64,000 bases of DNA from Mesodorylaimus sp. YZB2_4 (Eukaryota > Nematoda > Enoplea > Dorylaimida > Dorylaimidae): contig JASANH010000117.1 of NCBI GenBank assembly GCA_030248295.1, positions 181,364 through 245,363 on the forward strand, read 5' to 3'. How positions within the stretch are numbered: the stretch's first letter is position 1; every line of letters starts with the position of its first letter. Below, one piece after another: positions 1 to 13,016 of this stretch. The translations under genes and the position numbers were made by a program. The notes beneath the pieces are model-generated. The model worked only from the letters and a program-made list of their open reading frames with translations. It ran no database searches and was not told the DNA's origin.

Positions 1-723
1 CAAAATCCAGACCATTCAAGATCCTCGATATATAAGGATCAGAAAAATTCATCTTTTCCACTCGCCTATTCGACCAGCCCTTGAACTTTGAATTCTTTTT
101 CCTAGCTCACATCTGGCATCCAAAAGAACGCTGCTTCAGCGCGTCTGGAATTGAACAAATGCATAATACTAAAGAAAAACTTTTCTCCTAGGATGAAAAC
201 TGCATAAATCATTAGTTCGAAGAATGTTTCTCCCACCTAACCATCTAACGTGACTTTCTAAAAAGTCTGCTCCCTTGTGGACCGACCCTCCCCGCCACCT
301 GTTCATTGGACAATTTACGAAATCGAATACTGCCTAGACATTTACATTGAATCCAACACCACACCACACGACATGACAGTCAGTCTTAAATGAGCGTACA
401 CTCCATCACTAAATGATATGGCCTGTTGTCAAAGGAGATTGCAATCAATTAGTTTAAACCTACGTATATCCAATACATTCCATGAAACCAAAAATTCATT
501 TTTCAACACCAGACCTGGCCCTTAATTCACAGTGCAGCTAATCAACCCGAATTCGCCTTAAAGACTATCACAACAACGCCACCACGCACTCTATTCCATA
601 CATGAAAGAAGGCAAAGAAAATGAATCTTGAAAGCGAAAGCAACAGACTTCTTTCAAACACCTACATACTGCACACGCCTGACAAAGCCTCGTCGTCCTT
701 CAATTCTATTCTAATTGCTCGCT
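1..723. other. sequence downstream of HECTD1, no gene seen
   Basis: AT-rich sequence beyond the HECTD1 stop codon. It should include the 3' untranslated region of that minus-strand gene. I found no convincing exon and no clear AATAAA signal on the minus strand here. Confidence 0.5.
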
Positions 724-3700
724 TTAATTCAAATGGAAACCCTTCTCCATGGTGGCCGCCAACAGACGTTCTCGCATGATCTCCTTGCTCGAATACTCGG
801 GCAACTTCAAATAGTGCACGCACGTGTTCACCGACGGATACCCACCGTCATTCGAGTCCACTTTACGAACCACTGTCAAACGAGGATGCAGATTCGCCAA
901 GCCCCCTGAAATGCAGACAAGGTATATATACACAACTAATACAGGGTGAAAGAGCGGAAAAGGATTTCCCCTATTTTTTCAGGTTCAACATAGCAGACAA
1001 AAGTTTTCTAAAGATTTTTTAGTTTTTTAAGATTTTATATTTTCATCCAGTCCAAGCACTATTGACACAATTTTCAACGGAAGCATTTCAGCAACATAAC
1101 GAAAACAAACGGCGACTCTGTCGCGCTGGGTGACTTTGGGCAGAAAAACGATGCGATTCGAAATTTCAACCCTCAGAATGCAGCCTCTCAGTTTTTGGCT
1201 CCACATTTGTCATTTCCCTAATTTTTTAAGGTTTTCATGACATTTTTAGGATGCATGCCTTCTCACGGCTTTCCAGGCTTTTGTGGACCCTGCCTGGGAC
1301 GGACTGATTGCTAAAGAGACTCTTTCTGACGAAACTTTAAAATGCATTACCCAAAATGAGATAACCAGTTACTTGTGATATGCTGATAAGATGTAGGAGC
1401 AAGTGGTCTCCTGATACCGCCCCTCCTCCTACATCAATGCTATCCACCCCTCCACCACTCTCAGGGCCTAACGCAGATGTTATTCCTCCTTTCTCACCTG
1501 GTGGCAAAGACGAGCATCCAGTCGTGAACTGAAGAAAGGCCTTGCGTTCATCTCCGCTCATTTCGCACAACACCTCCACGAAACGTAAATAACCCGGACT
1601 CTCTTTCGTGTATCCCAACTTGGGTTCCGTGTAATTGAAAATATCCTCAGCCGTCCATGTAGGATATTGATCACCACTAATCAGCAGCTAAAACATAACC
1701 ACGCGTCACAAAGTTAATATAAATTCACTCTAAAAATCTCACCTGTATTTCCTCGGCCGTAAAGGCTTGTAACTTCTTCATTGCGAAAACAGCATTGAAA
1801 CCTTCCCGGAACGCTTCCATCTGGCCCCGAATTCCCGTGCGCAAGTAGAAATCCAGGCATAGCTGCACGTATTTCCTGACGTTGTCCAATCCGACCTCGA
1901 TCTCGCCACCGTCCGCCACAAGATCAACGTGCGAATAGCCGTAGCATCGACTCGATGGATTCAAACGGAAGGTCAAGCCCAGGTCTTCGATCTTGCACTG
2001 ATGTCCATCCTCCGTTTCCAATAAAATATCATTAGTGTCCATTCCGGTTTGCCTAGCGCGATCGTATTTCTCCGCGCATCCGATTAGTTGACGCAAAAAC
2101 CTTGCTTTCAAGGGCATAATCGAATCCAAATCAGAAATAGCCAAGATACCTTTCAGCCAAGTCCATTGCCGCCTTTCGTCCGCCGCCGCCTGTTCGACAT
2201 TCCACCTAGGACAGGTTCCTGGGTCTGGCATAGACGCCACTCGAGCGGTAGACGAGCTCGTCTTAGCGCAAAGCAACTTCAAGAACGCCTTCGACAACGG
2301 CAGATCAACTAGTCGATTATCTTGAAGCACTTTAGCCACAAAAGTGCCAAAAAATTTGAATAATTGGCAGGCCTTTTGATAATGAGAACCGACTTGAGGC
2401 ATTGGAGCAGGGAATAGGCCACCGACGGGTTGTACGTAGTAACCGGCCGGTTTGACACCGCGTCCCAAATCCAGTGGTCTGTGATTATTGCTCTCGACCA
2501 TTTGGCCTTTTTCTTGGCTCCCAATATCGGAATCGCACAGCCACAAACCCAAATCGCGACGTTGCAACTCGGCCGCAACCAGAGCGTAGAATTCCAAAGT
2601 CGGGCCGAGACCAGTGCCTTCTTCTCCAGCAAATTCCACTTCCAATATTGATTTTCTTTGAGCGTGGAAACGCATCAGCTGAACAGCCCAATCCAGTAGA
2701 GCATCGCTTCGCGGCACCTTGATGCGCTCGTGCTTGATACGTCCAATTCGATATTCGGGATAATACTCGTCTCGTCGTCCAGCCGTGCTTTGCCTTTGCT
2801 GTTCCACTTGATGGTCACGCTGATTCTGTATCCAAACAATGGCTCGAGTCGTCCCGAATGCCACGCTCTTCAAGTACAGTTGTCGAGCTTCGAACGGGAA
2901 CAGCATGGGATAGTTGAACATGAGATAATCGCACCACGCTGGTAAGGCCAAACTGCTAACCGTCAGTGGATCTTGCAATTGTTGTTGCAGCTTTTGCGTC
3001 AGCTTTTTGCTAATGAATTCGCTGCCACTTAGCGCGATTGAAGTACTCTGAGCATGAGATTCCGAGCTGCTCGTACCAAGCATCGAAAGACGCTTCAAGC
3101 CGGAGAGCAATTCGATCAAGTCCTGAAACGAGAACTTCCTTGCGTCTTTTCCTTCCCATCATATCAAACCACGACTTACCTTCAACGAACATCCCAAAGC
3201 CGCGGTGGACAGTTGACACAGTTCTTGCGGCACATCCATATCGGCCACGGGCATTGGCTCGCCGTCCGACTCCTTATCCTGTTCCTCGTAGCTGATGACG
3301 TAGGTGGGCTCCCAAATGCGTCTCGATTTGTCCACTCGACTGCCGAAATCAGTGTTTTGAACAATCATCTGTACATAATGGAAAATGGTCTTGTCATCGT
3401 CGACCAACTCAACCTCCGTGTCCTTGATACTAGGAATATTGGGTCCTCGCAGACGCAGCTTCAAGTTGGTATAATCTCCCACCAAGCTCTTCACTGATGA
3501 TTCCCTTTCGGTCGTTCGTCCGCGCACTTCCGCATCTGCCGACGGCGGGGCTGGCAATTCCACGTCCTGCATTTGATTGACGTTCGTGCGACCAGGACGA
3601 GGGTCAAAAGCGGGCAATAAAGCAGAAAACTGTCGTTTCAGAACAAAGTCGTCATCCCAGGCCTTGCGACGATTGTAATCGAGTAATTCATCCACTGGCA

Positions 3701-6700
3701 TGGGCGGATAGTCGTCGTCCTCATTCTCGTCATCGTCACCTTCATCCGCGTCATCTTCCAAATATTCATCCTCTTCCAATTCGGCCAATACTTGCCTAGC
3801 AGCAGCCGACTGCATGGCCGATGAGTCCATCAAGAAGTCCTGTTCCGAGTCCGATGAATTCGCTACCAATCCCATGGCCGAGGCGAACGATTGTTGCAGC
3901 GCCTCCGCTTTCATGGCCGCGGTTGTACTGTCTGGATTCGTCTGCTGCTTATTTCCACCATTCAATGTCGGGACACTTTGAGCGCTCGTCGGAGGTTGAT
4001 TTTCTCCACCGCCACTTAGTCCAACGCCTCCCGCGATCGCTGCAGCCACACTATCGAAATCCGACGAGCTCCTCAACGCGGCACGCACCAACGACGTCAC
4101 GAAGTCGGTCGAAGGCGACGAGGACGCCAGATCGGCCAGATTCGTATTATTTCGGGCTCGAGTCAACGTGACGAAGGTCTCCAACAGGTTCTGTATCGGG
4201 TCGTTCGAAGTCGATCCCACACCCGAGGTCACACCACCAGAAGTCGTTCCAGAGACGGCTCGAAACTGGTTATTGCCTACGGCCAGATTCGGTGCACTGA
4301 CGCTCATCGATGCCCAACTATTCTTCGCATTGTTCTCGATTTCAGCTATCGACGACGTATTCGTTCCTTGTTGCAACTGAACTGCAGCAAAAGCGGTTTT
4401 CCCATCGGGAGTTGTGCCTAAAATAAAAGTCGGTCAAGCATTGTTCCCCAGGGCCCATAAAAGGAGCGGAAAGTGATTTCCTCTGACTTTTGCAGGTTCC
4501 CCAGACAACATTTGATTTTGCCCTGAATATTTTCACTCTCCTACGGTACCCTGCGACCATTACATAGCTTTCAACTGATTACTGACTCCCAGGCGTGATC
4601 AACTGGTACACAGAGAAGGCGAGCGATTCGAAATTTGAAACCACAGTCAAAATGCAGCCTGTCACAGCTTTCCCTGATTTTTAGCTCAAAAATTCCCACT
4701 TTCCCAGGATCTCTAAACACTTGTCAGATTCCCTGACTTTTGCATTCTTGTCCAGTTTCCTCATTCCGACACGCAAACCTTACCGATTGGTATGATGATC
4801 TTTCCGTCCACATTGGCGCACCGATTCGACGCCGCTGCAGCTGCAGCGAGGCTATTCAATTCACTGCTAAGGCCCAACTCGCTCGCAGTTCCATCGACAG
4901 TAACAACGGCGGAATTATTCAATTTATTATTATTCGGCTTGCTGGCGGAGTTGTTTGGAGGGGCTTCGGTCGGGGCTTCGCCTTCTTCTGTTACCTTGCC
5001 AAGAACCGATTCGGCCGCCGTTTCTGCTGCAGATACTCGCATGTCCCGAACACGACTTCGAAAACGCGAATCACCATGACGACTTGCCGCCGATTTCGCG
5101 GGAGCACCTTCACCACCACCCGATGTCAGAGGCACATCAACAGGACCGAATTCTGGTACACCCGATAGCGTTGCAGCTGAACTGACCACGGACGATGGTG
5201 CGGTGCCAGCTTCCGGCGTCGTAGGAGATTCGGATGTTCCTTCAGGCACGGCCGGCGGTATGTCTTCGCGAATGCGGCTACGGGCGATCAGGTTCTCTAA
5301 ACTGGCTGTCGGACGTTGTAGACTTTCGGCCGACGCGGCTTGATTTGTGCTTGCGACCGAAACCGCTGCTTCTGGATTTTCATCCGACTAAAAAGAATCC
5401 AATCGATATATCAGGCCTAAAAATCTTTTGAGTCAAAATTTAGCAGCGACTTACATCCAACAAGTTCGTGGTAGACATGCTCTTCTTCGAAATAAACACT
5501 GCCGATGGTTGATTCTGTTTTATCTTTTGCTTTGTGCCCATGGCGTGAGTCGACATAGTCCTCAACGAACGGCTAGCCGCAGCCGCTGCGCCTTGGCTCG
5601 ATAACGGACGACTGGCTGCAACAGCCGCAATGGCCTTCTTGGAAGCAGCCACGTTCTGGGTAGACGCAATCGCCAAGTCGAACTTTCCTTCAGCGCCCCA
5701 ACGATACGAGTTCGAGCCACCATGATCCCAATAGACGTCAATCCAGCCTACAACAAGGAGCTCTTTGAAGTGCCACCAGAAATCGCTTTAGGGGCCATCC
5801 CGGCTGTCCAGGTGGGCGGGGTGACCAAAAATGGACCAGTGGAAGGGAAGGGGAGTTGACACCCCATGCGAGCTGTCCGTTGCAAATCATCTGTGTGTTC
5901 GACAGCAAACAGAACGGAGGACAGAAATACTTCGTGCTCGATTCTCGCGACCTCACCCATAGGTCCTAGTCCCTCTTTTCACGAACACCTCTACACGCAA
6001 AAGCGATTGACTTTTGCTGGTTCTACCGTATGTTAACGGAACAAAAACAAAACAAAACAAAACAATAAAAAAAGTTTCTAAAATTTAGCCATCATTCAGG
6101 ATTTTTCAACCAAAAATCCTTTGAATTGGCCGATTCTGGTCGAATGGACATAAATTCGCAAAAGGAAGGCTCGAAATTAGAAGCAATGATGTCCAGTCCA
6201 CACACATTTTGACATCAGAAATCCGGGAGGGCTCCCCCAAGACAGAATCATTATCATTCCCCTAACATGTGCCCCCTTCCGTTACGACCCTAATCAAAAT
6301 TTTATGTCCCCTCGGAGACTTTTTTGTAAGACGATAGCACAAACAATGCGTGTAAACTTCTACTTGCTCAGTACAATATATCAGGATCAGATGCAGATTT
6401 TGTGCAGCCAATTGTTCTAAAATAATTTTTTATCTGGGAGAGGGGGTGGGAGTAAAATAATCCTTTTTCCTTTCTAGATGGCCCCTTATTTCCTGTAGCA
6501 CTTACCATTATGCAGTTCACCTGTGACGGTGCCCTCGCCAGGCGGATTTCCATCTTGGTCGCGCCATTTCCAATCCGCACCTCGCACAACCCGAGTCCCA
6601 ATTGGTAAGGGCTTCGCGTTCACGATTTGCCGAGAAACTTTCCTGTGCCTAGAAACTACAGCTTGATGAATTCGGTCTTGCAGTCACGCAAACTCAGACA

Positions 6701-9700
6701 GTCACCTTTTCATAGAGTGATCAGACTCTTTTGCAGCTCGTCCCATATCTTCAACGACACTAAATATTCTGCCATAGATCTCGAAACCAGAGAGGGACAA
6801 ATAGTGGGTCTGTCCGCCGGCATTCTTTCCTGAAAAACCACGGCCAGTTGTAACATTCAATAACGAAGAGTCCCCTCGTCACTCACCGTTCTGTTGTATC
6901 CTGACATACCGCCATCCTTCGCTTTCGTTGCTTGGTGAATTCAGAATCCACGTTGCCGTTGATCCGGGTTCATTCAAGCTACTGTCGTTCGTATGCACAT
7001 GAAGAGACGTCCAGTTTATTCCGTCCTTTGATACTTGAAACAACCAATTTCGCAAAGCTGATCGGCCATAACCTCGGGCATGACGCAACGTGTACGCCGA
7101 CGGGATAATGTACACGCCCAAGTCTATCGAGAACCATGATTTCCTAAAAAACATGATTACAAGTTACAATGACACGCAACAAGATCGTACACGACTTACT
7201 TATCATCGTTCGTATGACAGTTCAGGGGATTCGAGTCGCGACTTAAAATGTCTTCCAATCGTCCATACGGCAACGTCCGTCCTTCCGAGCAGGTCACGTG
7301 CACGATTCCATAGGCCGCTGGATTGACCCAGTCGCGCATCGTTTTACCATTCGTACCCAACCAATAGATCAATCCATTTTCATCGAAATCTTGTTGAAAA
7401 TTGAACGTTATTTCTTGATTAGATTCTTTCTTCTCTTTCAATTCTTTGACAAATTCGAAAGTCGATCGATCGTTGTCATACCATTGCTTTGCCACCATTT
7501 TCCACAAATGCGATTTCAGTTGTTGCACAGTAGCCAATGGCTCCGCTTTCAAACACCGACCAGTTCGATCGATCAGCGTTGATTCGTGAGTCGCTCGCTC
7601 CAAACGAAGACGGAATCGACGAGTCAATAATTGAAACCCGAACGATGAACCGGGCGTATCGTAAAAATACTGAGGCAACTTCTCCACACTCTCCAACACC
7701 GAGATGATCTTCTGCACCAAAAGTGCAATAGCAGGCGACGGCTGTTCATCTTCATCCGCTTCAGTTGTGGGACGGCGAGTTTTTTCGGCGTACGGAGCCG
7801 AAGGCGGCCTCTGAGCTTTAATCGATACCGGCATTCCTAACACTCGATAAAACGTATTCTTCAAATTCATGTCACGTTCCACTTCTGGCAGCACACTCAA
7901 TAAAGCGCTGGCCAATCCGCTGCTGTAGAATTCGTAATTGGAAATGGCTTGCTCGTCGCCGATCAACGATTTCAATACGTTTAACGCTTGATGAAGCTGA
8001 GACTTCGGGTCTGCTCCGTTCGCTCGAGCAACTTCCACCACATTCCTCAAAGAATCGGCCACTGTTTTTAATTGCACCAACGAAGAGCTGGTCTTCTCCT
8101 TGGCTTCTTGAAAGTACTTTTCGTATAATTCTTTGGCAAATGTGCGAGCGTGTTGTCGATGCATTTCTGCTCTGGACTTGAGACGTCGCCCTCGACGACC
8201 CAGCCATGGCGTCGAAAATTCTGGTCCTAAACTTGTTTCGGCCGTGAACGAATGTCGCGTATCTCGATTTGACTCGAAAATAAAACCGGCCATATCTTCT
8301 TTCAGGATCGTGCGCTGTTGCTGACCTTCCGCATTCCGAATATTCAATTCACCAGGCACCAGGCATTCCAGAAACCAATTTCCAATCGCAATTCGACGTT
8401 GCTCGCCACTGCGTGCAGACGGGACTGATAGAACTGGCATGGTCGGCGTACCGGTTTTCACAGCCACGCGAGCTCGTTGGAACTTTTCAATAAATTCCGC
8501 TCGATTCTCTGAATTATCCGACACGCACTCGGGGCTTCCGCTCGAGTACATGGTCAATAATTTGCCATCCAACAGAAATCGGAACCAACCATTGCTTCCA
8601 TTCGAAAATTCCAAAGCGCACGCATCGCACCAGACATAGAGACAGTCCCGCCCACGTACCATGCACCAATCACGCCATCGATGAGCGCGACCGATCTGAA
8701 TATCAGGCGCGTCTTCAGCACCAGTGTCGTACAGCGAGTCTCGAGATTGTTGAATTGTCGCCGCGGGGGCGTCCGTCGTTGTCGCCTCTCCAGCCAAGTC
8801 GTCGTTCGAAGATGCATTGGCCAACGAGTTGACTTTGTTCAAAATTCCTAAGCGAGTGAAATGTTCCATGAAATACTCGTTATCCTTCTCCAACAAGTCT
8901 TTCATCATATTCAATGCCGTTAGTTGACCTTCCTCCTCATCCTCTTGATCCAGCACCGATGAAATCACTTCAATCAACCGCTCAGTAAATCGGTTTTTCT
9001 TCCCCAACGTTTTCAACGTGTCGCCATTGGCGTAATGAATACATTTCTTCATCAGGTTGACACTGAGACGCCGGACGCCAGTGACCAGACTTTGTTGAAA
9101 GAGCTGAATGAATAAAGGCAGTAGGCGCTGCAGGTACTTCATGGCTATCTCTGTGGGCACCGTGTTGACCTTCTTCTCCTCGGAGGAGTCTTGCTGCGAG
9201 GCGTTTCCTTCAGACGCAGTAGCATTGGTTGCAGCCAAGCCTTCACCCGCTCCGCCTATCGGAACCCCGGCGCCCATCCAGTCGGCAGGATTTTCTAAAA
9301 TTACAGCTACTTCCCTGTGCCCTTCGTCGCTTCGTTCCCTGGCTTTGTCCAATGGTGTTTTTCCTTCCTCGTCCCTCAAATCTGGATTCGCACCATATCG
9401 CAGCAACAATTTCGCTACTTGCGGACGTCCAAAACAAGCGGCGTAATGCAAACTGCTCGAACGCTGACCACGATTTACATCGGCTCCTTTCTCGCATAAA
9501 TATTCCACCATTTCGGGTGTTCCAAAAGCCGAAGCCCAGTTCAATAATGTTTGGCCAACATCGTCTGTAAAATTCACTTCAACACTTCCAGTTTCCACTG
9601 CTTCAATCAACGCGTCCGTATCCTTGTTGCGAATACATTCGATTAAATGACGATGCATACGATCCGATTCGACTGAACGTGAAGAAGATCGGCTCGCCCA

Positions 9701-11308
9701 GTTAAATGTTGTTATTTTTGGTAACGCCTGACGACCTTCGAACATCAGAAGTAAAAGCAAGTCGGCCAGACGAGTTCCATCCATACAAAGGCGTTCGTCT
9801 TTTTGCATTAGCATATTCTCCAAAGCTGGGCAGAGATTCGGCGATTGAATCAATTCAGTTGTAATATGCGGGCTTCCACGGCACAACGATGACAGTAAGC
9901 TGATGATCACTGAACATGTGGCCGCTGTTTTTACCTCTGGACCACCCGCCGCGCTGCTCGTACTGGTCGCACTGCTCAAACTAGCCGAACTCGCGACTTG
10001 ATGCAATGCAGATCCTCCGCTGCCGCCGACTGTTCCAGTAGTTGCAGCGCCGCTTCCACCAGAAAATCCGATCAATGACGATAAAAGGGATTCGATAAGG
10101 CCGTGGGCCGCCAAAGGAGCCGGATCCAAAGATTTGCGTATATACCTAGTAAGGCAATGAACTGGTTATTGCTGAATGGACCAGTTCGACACAACAAACC
10201 ATACCTGTCAGCCAAAGAGGCAAAACACCGCAAGGCATTTTCAGCAACGTGCGGGTCGTTGTGTTTCAATAATAAACTAAGATTCTCCACTGATTCTGAT
10301 AGAGATGCATCGTTCGGTTCGATCTTGGAGCACAAACGGGTGACTACCGTCATTGCCGAATGCAGCGTATCTTTATGAATACAATGACCTTGTTGACGCA
10401 CAAATGTCAACATGCATTGCAAACACCCAGCATCGAATAACGGACCAGCTTCGCGTTGACACATTAATTCTAATATCTTGACGCACTGTTCGGCTGAAAC
10501 AGAAAAATCGATATTGCTTACACTGTCTCGCACAGCTAAGATAAGGAAAAGGTCTCGCAGTCGAGAGCTACATCGAGCTTGCAGGTAAACATCGTTGCTG
10601 AGAGCTACTGTACAGCCATGATCATTAAAACCGGTTACGTCTATCGTATTAATCTTTCTATGACGCAGCATGACGCTGCCTATATTTTTGATTCATATCT
10701 ACATCTACATCTATCTACAATCCACAAAGCATAATCCCTATTCCAAATATCGACCAAAGGAAACTCAAGCGTGTGAGCTGATTATCCCAAAGAGACGTAC
10801 AGCCACTCATGTTCCATGTTCTGCACGTGCATGACAGCGTCCGCTGCCAGCGACAAGATATGCCAACGACAAGATAATCGTACTCACCAAGATCTTTGCT
10901 GGTCCTGCTGTTCATTTCAGCCACAACCAAACGATTACAAATCGCTTTGACCGCACCATCGACGCTAACGATTCGACGGGTACACTCATTCGAAACGTCC
11001 AAGTAATACGTAATAGCCCTGGCCGTAACCTATGAAATCAATAGGTACTTATCCTGGAAACGAAGAGGGCTAAGTGGGTTTCTAGTTCTTACTTCCAGCA
11101 CATTATCTGGAGCAGTTTCATCCAACATGATTCGACATAAAGCTGGTAAAAACGATCGAGGAGGGCAGCTCTCGAAACATCGATCGATATTATCGGACAT
11201 CAATAGCAGCATGCATAATTGTTCCAGCGCCATCAATTGAATGTCGCGATCATCGCCGGCGCCGGTTTGTAGCCATTCTAATAGCGTATCCGGATCGACG
11301 CAATCCAT
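724..11308 (-). CDS. HECTD1: E3 ubiquitin-protein ligase HECTD1 (complete, 13 exons)
   Basis: HECT-type ubiquitin ligase that takes ubiquitin from an E2 onto a cysteine and passes it to substrates. Exons in coding order: 11308-11093, 11029-10888, 10493-10205, 10145-7200, 7143-6887, 6829-6706, 6648-6506, 5747-5455, 5387-4784, 4417-3180, 3122-1743, 1687-1498, 905-724. They sum to 8,004 bases, 2,667 residues, against 2,610 in human. The start [14 protein letters not shown] matches the vertebrate N-terminus. In order: armadillo-like N-terminus; ankyrin repeats near residue 380-500 ([14 protein letters not shown]); a SUN/discoidin-like domain ([17 protein letters not shown]); an MIB/HERC2 domain split between exons 7 and 8 ([16 protein letters not shown]); an acidic low-complexity stretch in exon 10; and a C-terminal HECT domain. 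The catalytic Cys is in [15 protein letters not shown], 31 residues from the end, exactly as in human (C2579). All introns are GT-AG and in phase. A long poorly conserved Ala/Ser-rich insert occupies exons 8-9. Confidence 0.97.
945..1290. repeat. dispersed repeat copy 1 in last HECTD1 intron
   Basis: Shares a block near GAGCGGAAA...GATTTCC...CAGGTTC and a second block around GCGATTCGAAATTT followed by AATGCAGCCT with the segment at 4440-4740 in another HECTD1 intron. The order and spacing of the blocks are similar. No coding capacity seen. Confidence 0.55.
4440..4740. repeat. dispersed repeat copy 2 in HECTD1 intron 9
   Basis: Diverged second copy of the repeat at 945-1290, in the same orientation relative to the gene. 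The shared blocks are GAGCGGAAA..GATTTCC, TTGCAGGTTC, GCGATTCGAAATTT and AATGCAGCCT.TCA. It is also rich in short CCCTGACTTTT-like strings. Confidence 0.5.
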
Positions 11309-13016
11309 TTTTGATTAACTTTCACTGTACTTTCATTAAAAATTTGTTTTTTCGAATCGATGAAATTCGGTTATTACGAAATAGACACAAAATCCAGAGA
11401 GCGCCTCTCTAGACAAAGACGAAAGAACACACTGACAGTGAGTTCACGAGACCGCTCACGGGCAAATTCAGTGCTTGACCGTTTAGCACGTCGTGCTGCT
11501 TATGTGGCAAGTTCCGCCCACTTCCGGCCACAAACAAATATTAACCAATAACACATTGGAATAAGGCGCACAAACGTCGTGTTTGCGCGGGAATTCAAAT
11601 TTTGCTGTGTCCTTCATTGTAAAACTGACCGTTCTGTTTTTGAGGCGGTGATATCGACACCCCGATTTTGTATTCTCTCATTCATTTCCTCAAAAGAGTA
11701 ACCAAGAAAGATAAAATTTGCTTTGTACATCCGCAGAACTCACGAAATTCTTTAGAATTGCCTGATTAGTGAGACGTAAAGTCCTAATAATTAGCATTTT
11801 TATTGTTCTTTGTTCATTCAGGAAGTTTCATCAACTGTCACTGAAGGACAACGTGCAACTTTTCGCGCTCTTTTATTTGAGCCCATGCTTATCGCATATC
11901 CCATCGCCCAAGTTGCAGCTTACAGTATCGAAAAATCAGTTCAGATTGATGAAATTGTTTGGGACACTTTACACTGCACTGCGCATCCACTCCAATGCAA
12001 TGTACTGGCCATCGGCGGGCAGTCTTGCGGACTCGACCTGCCTGTTAAAACATGTCAGAGTGTTGGCCGACATCTCAATCTGAAGCATAGTCGGTATGGG
12101 CAGGCCGAGCACATGCACTGAACATGGGGGACTGATACTGGCACGATCGGCGCATTGTCCGTGTAACGGGGTAATGGGCAATGTGAAAAGTATGCAGCCC
12201 CATCATCTGACAACGCACTGTCTTTTTGACTCCTCCGGATTCAAATTCCCTGATCTCGCATTTTCGAGCGAGCTCCTTGATGGACTGCAAACTGCTGCAG
12301 TCGAGTCCGCCCAACAACAGCTCCAGACTCCAAAAAATTGCAATAATTGAAGTTACACAGAACTGTATTCTGAAAAATAAAGGCATGGAAATTTGTTGAA
12401 ATTATTGGGAGTGCAAATGCGGACTCGACTGTATTCTCAGAATCCCTAGTCCATCCTGGGCCAGAGAGACAGACCCGTGTTTGGCCCGAATTCCAAGCGA
12501 TGACAACGATCGTGAATCATCACAAAATCGAGGATCGCCTTTGTAGAAACAGACACTCATCGCCGGAATGAAATTGCTGTGCTCTAACAAACATCAAGAA
12601 TCACGCCACACCATGAGTCAACACCTCACAAAAAAACCCGAAAATCATCTTCTAACTTGTGACTTAAGCATTAGATCACTTCGTTTTCCTTAGCATCCTT
12701 CAATTTCTGACCTCGAATACCCCTCGCATTTGGAGGAGGCATTCGAGTTAGCAAAAACTCACCTATCTAGTTTGTAAATTTGAATTTCCCGCGCAATGAG
12801 GTAGTTTTGAGCGCAGGCAAGACGGAAACGTGGCTCCACGTGTCCCGTCAACATGACAATGTACTCATGATTGCTGGCCACGGGATTCCATGGAGGACAT
12901 GAGCTAGACCTCGCTGGTGACGCACGCTCCTTTTTTGGTCATTTGCTAGCTTCTAGCCGACAGTTTCCCGATCAGTTGGGTTGGTCAGTCGCCGTGAGAA
13001 CGGTGGCTCCCCCGCG
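11309..13016. other. intergenic region between divergent HECTD1 and CREB3-like genes
   Basis: 1.7 kb separating two start codons that point away from each other. It should hold both promoters and 5' untranslated regions. Open frames in it (for example 11769-12121 +) show no recognisable protein and overlap in several frames, so I do not call genes. Confidence 0.6.

Noticed and set aside
2309-3295. Several 60-110 codon frames overlapping the HECT region
   Set aside because: All are out-of-frame shadows of HECTD1 exon 11, whose translation matches the family throughout.
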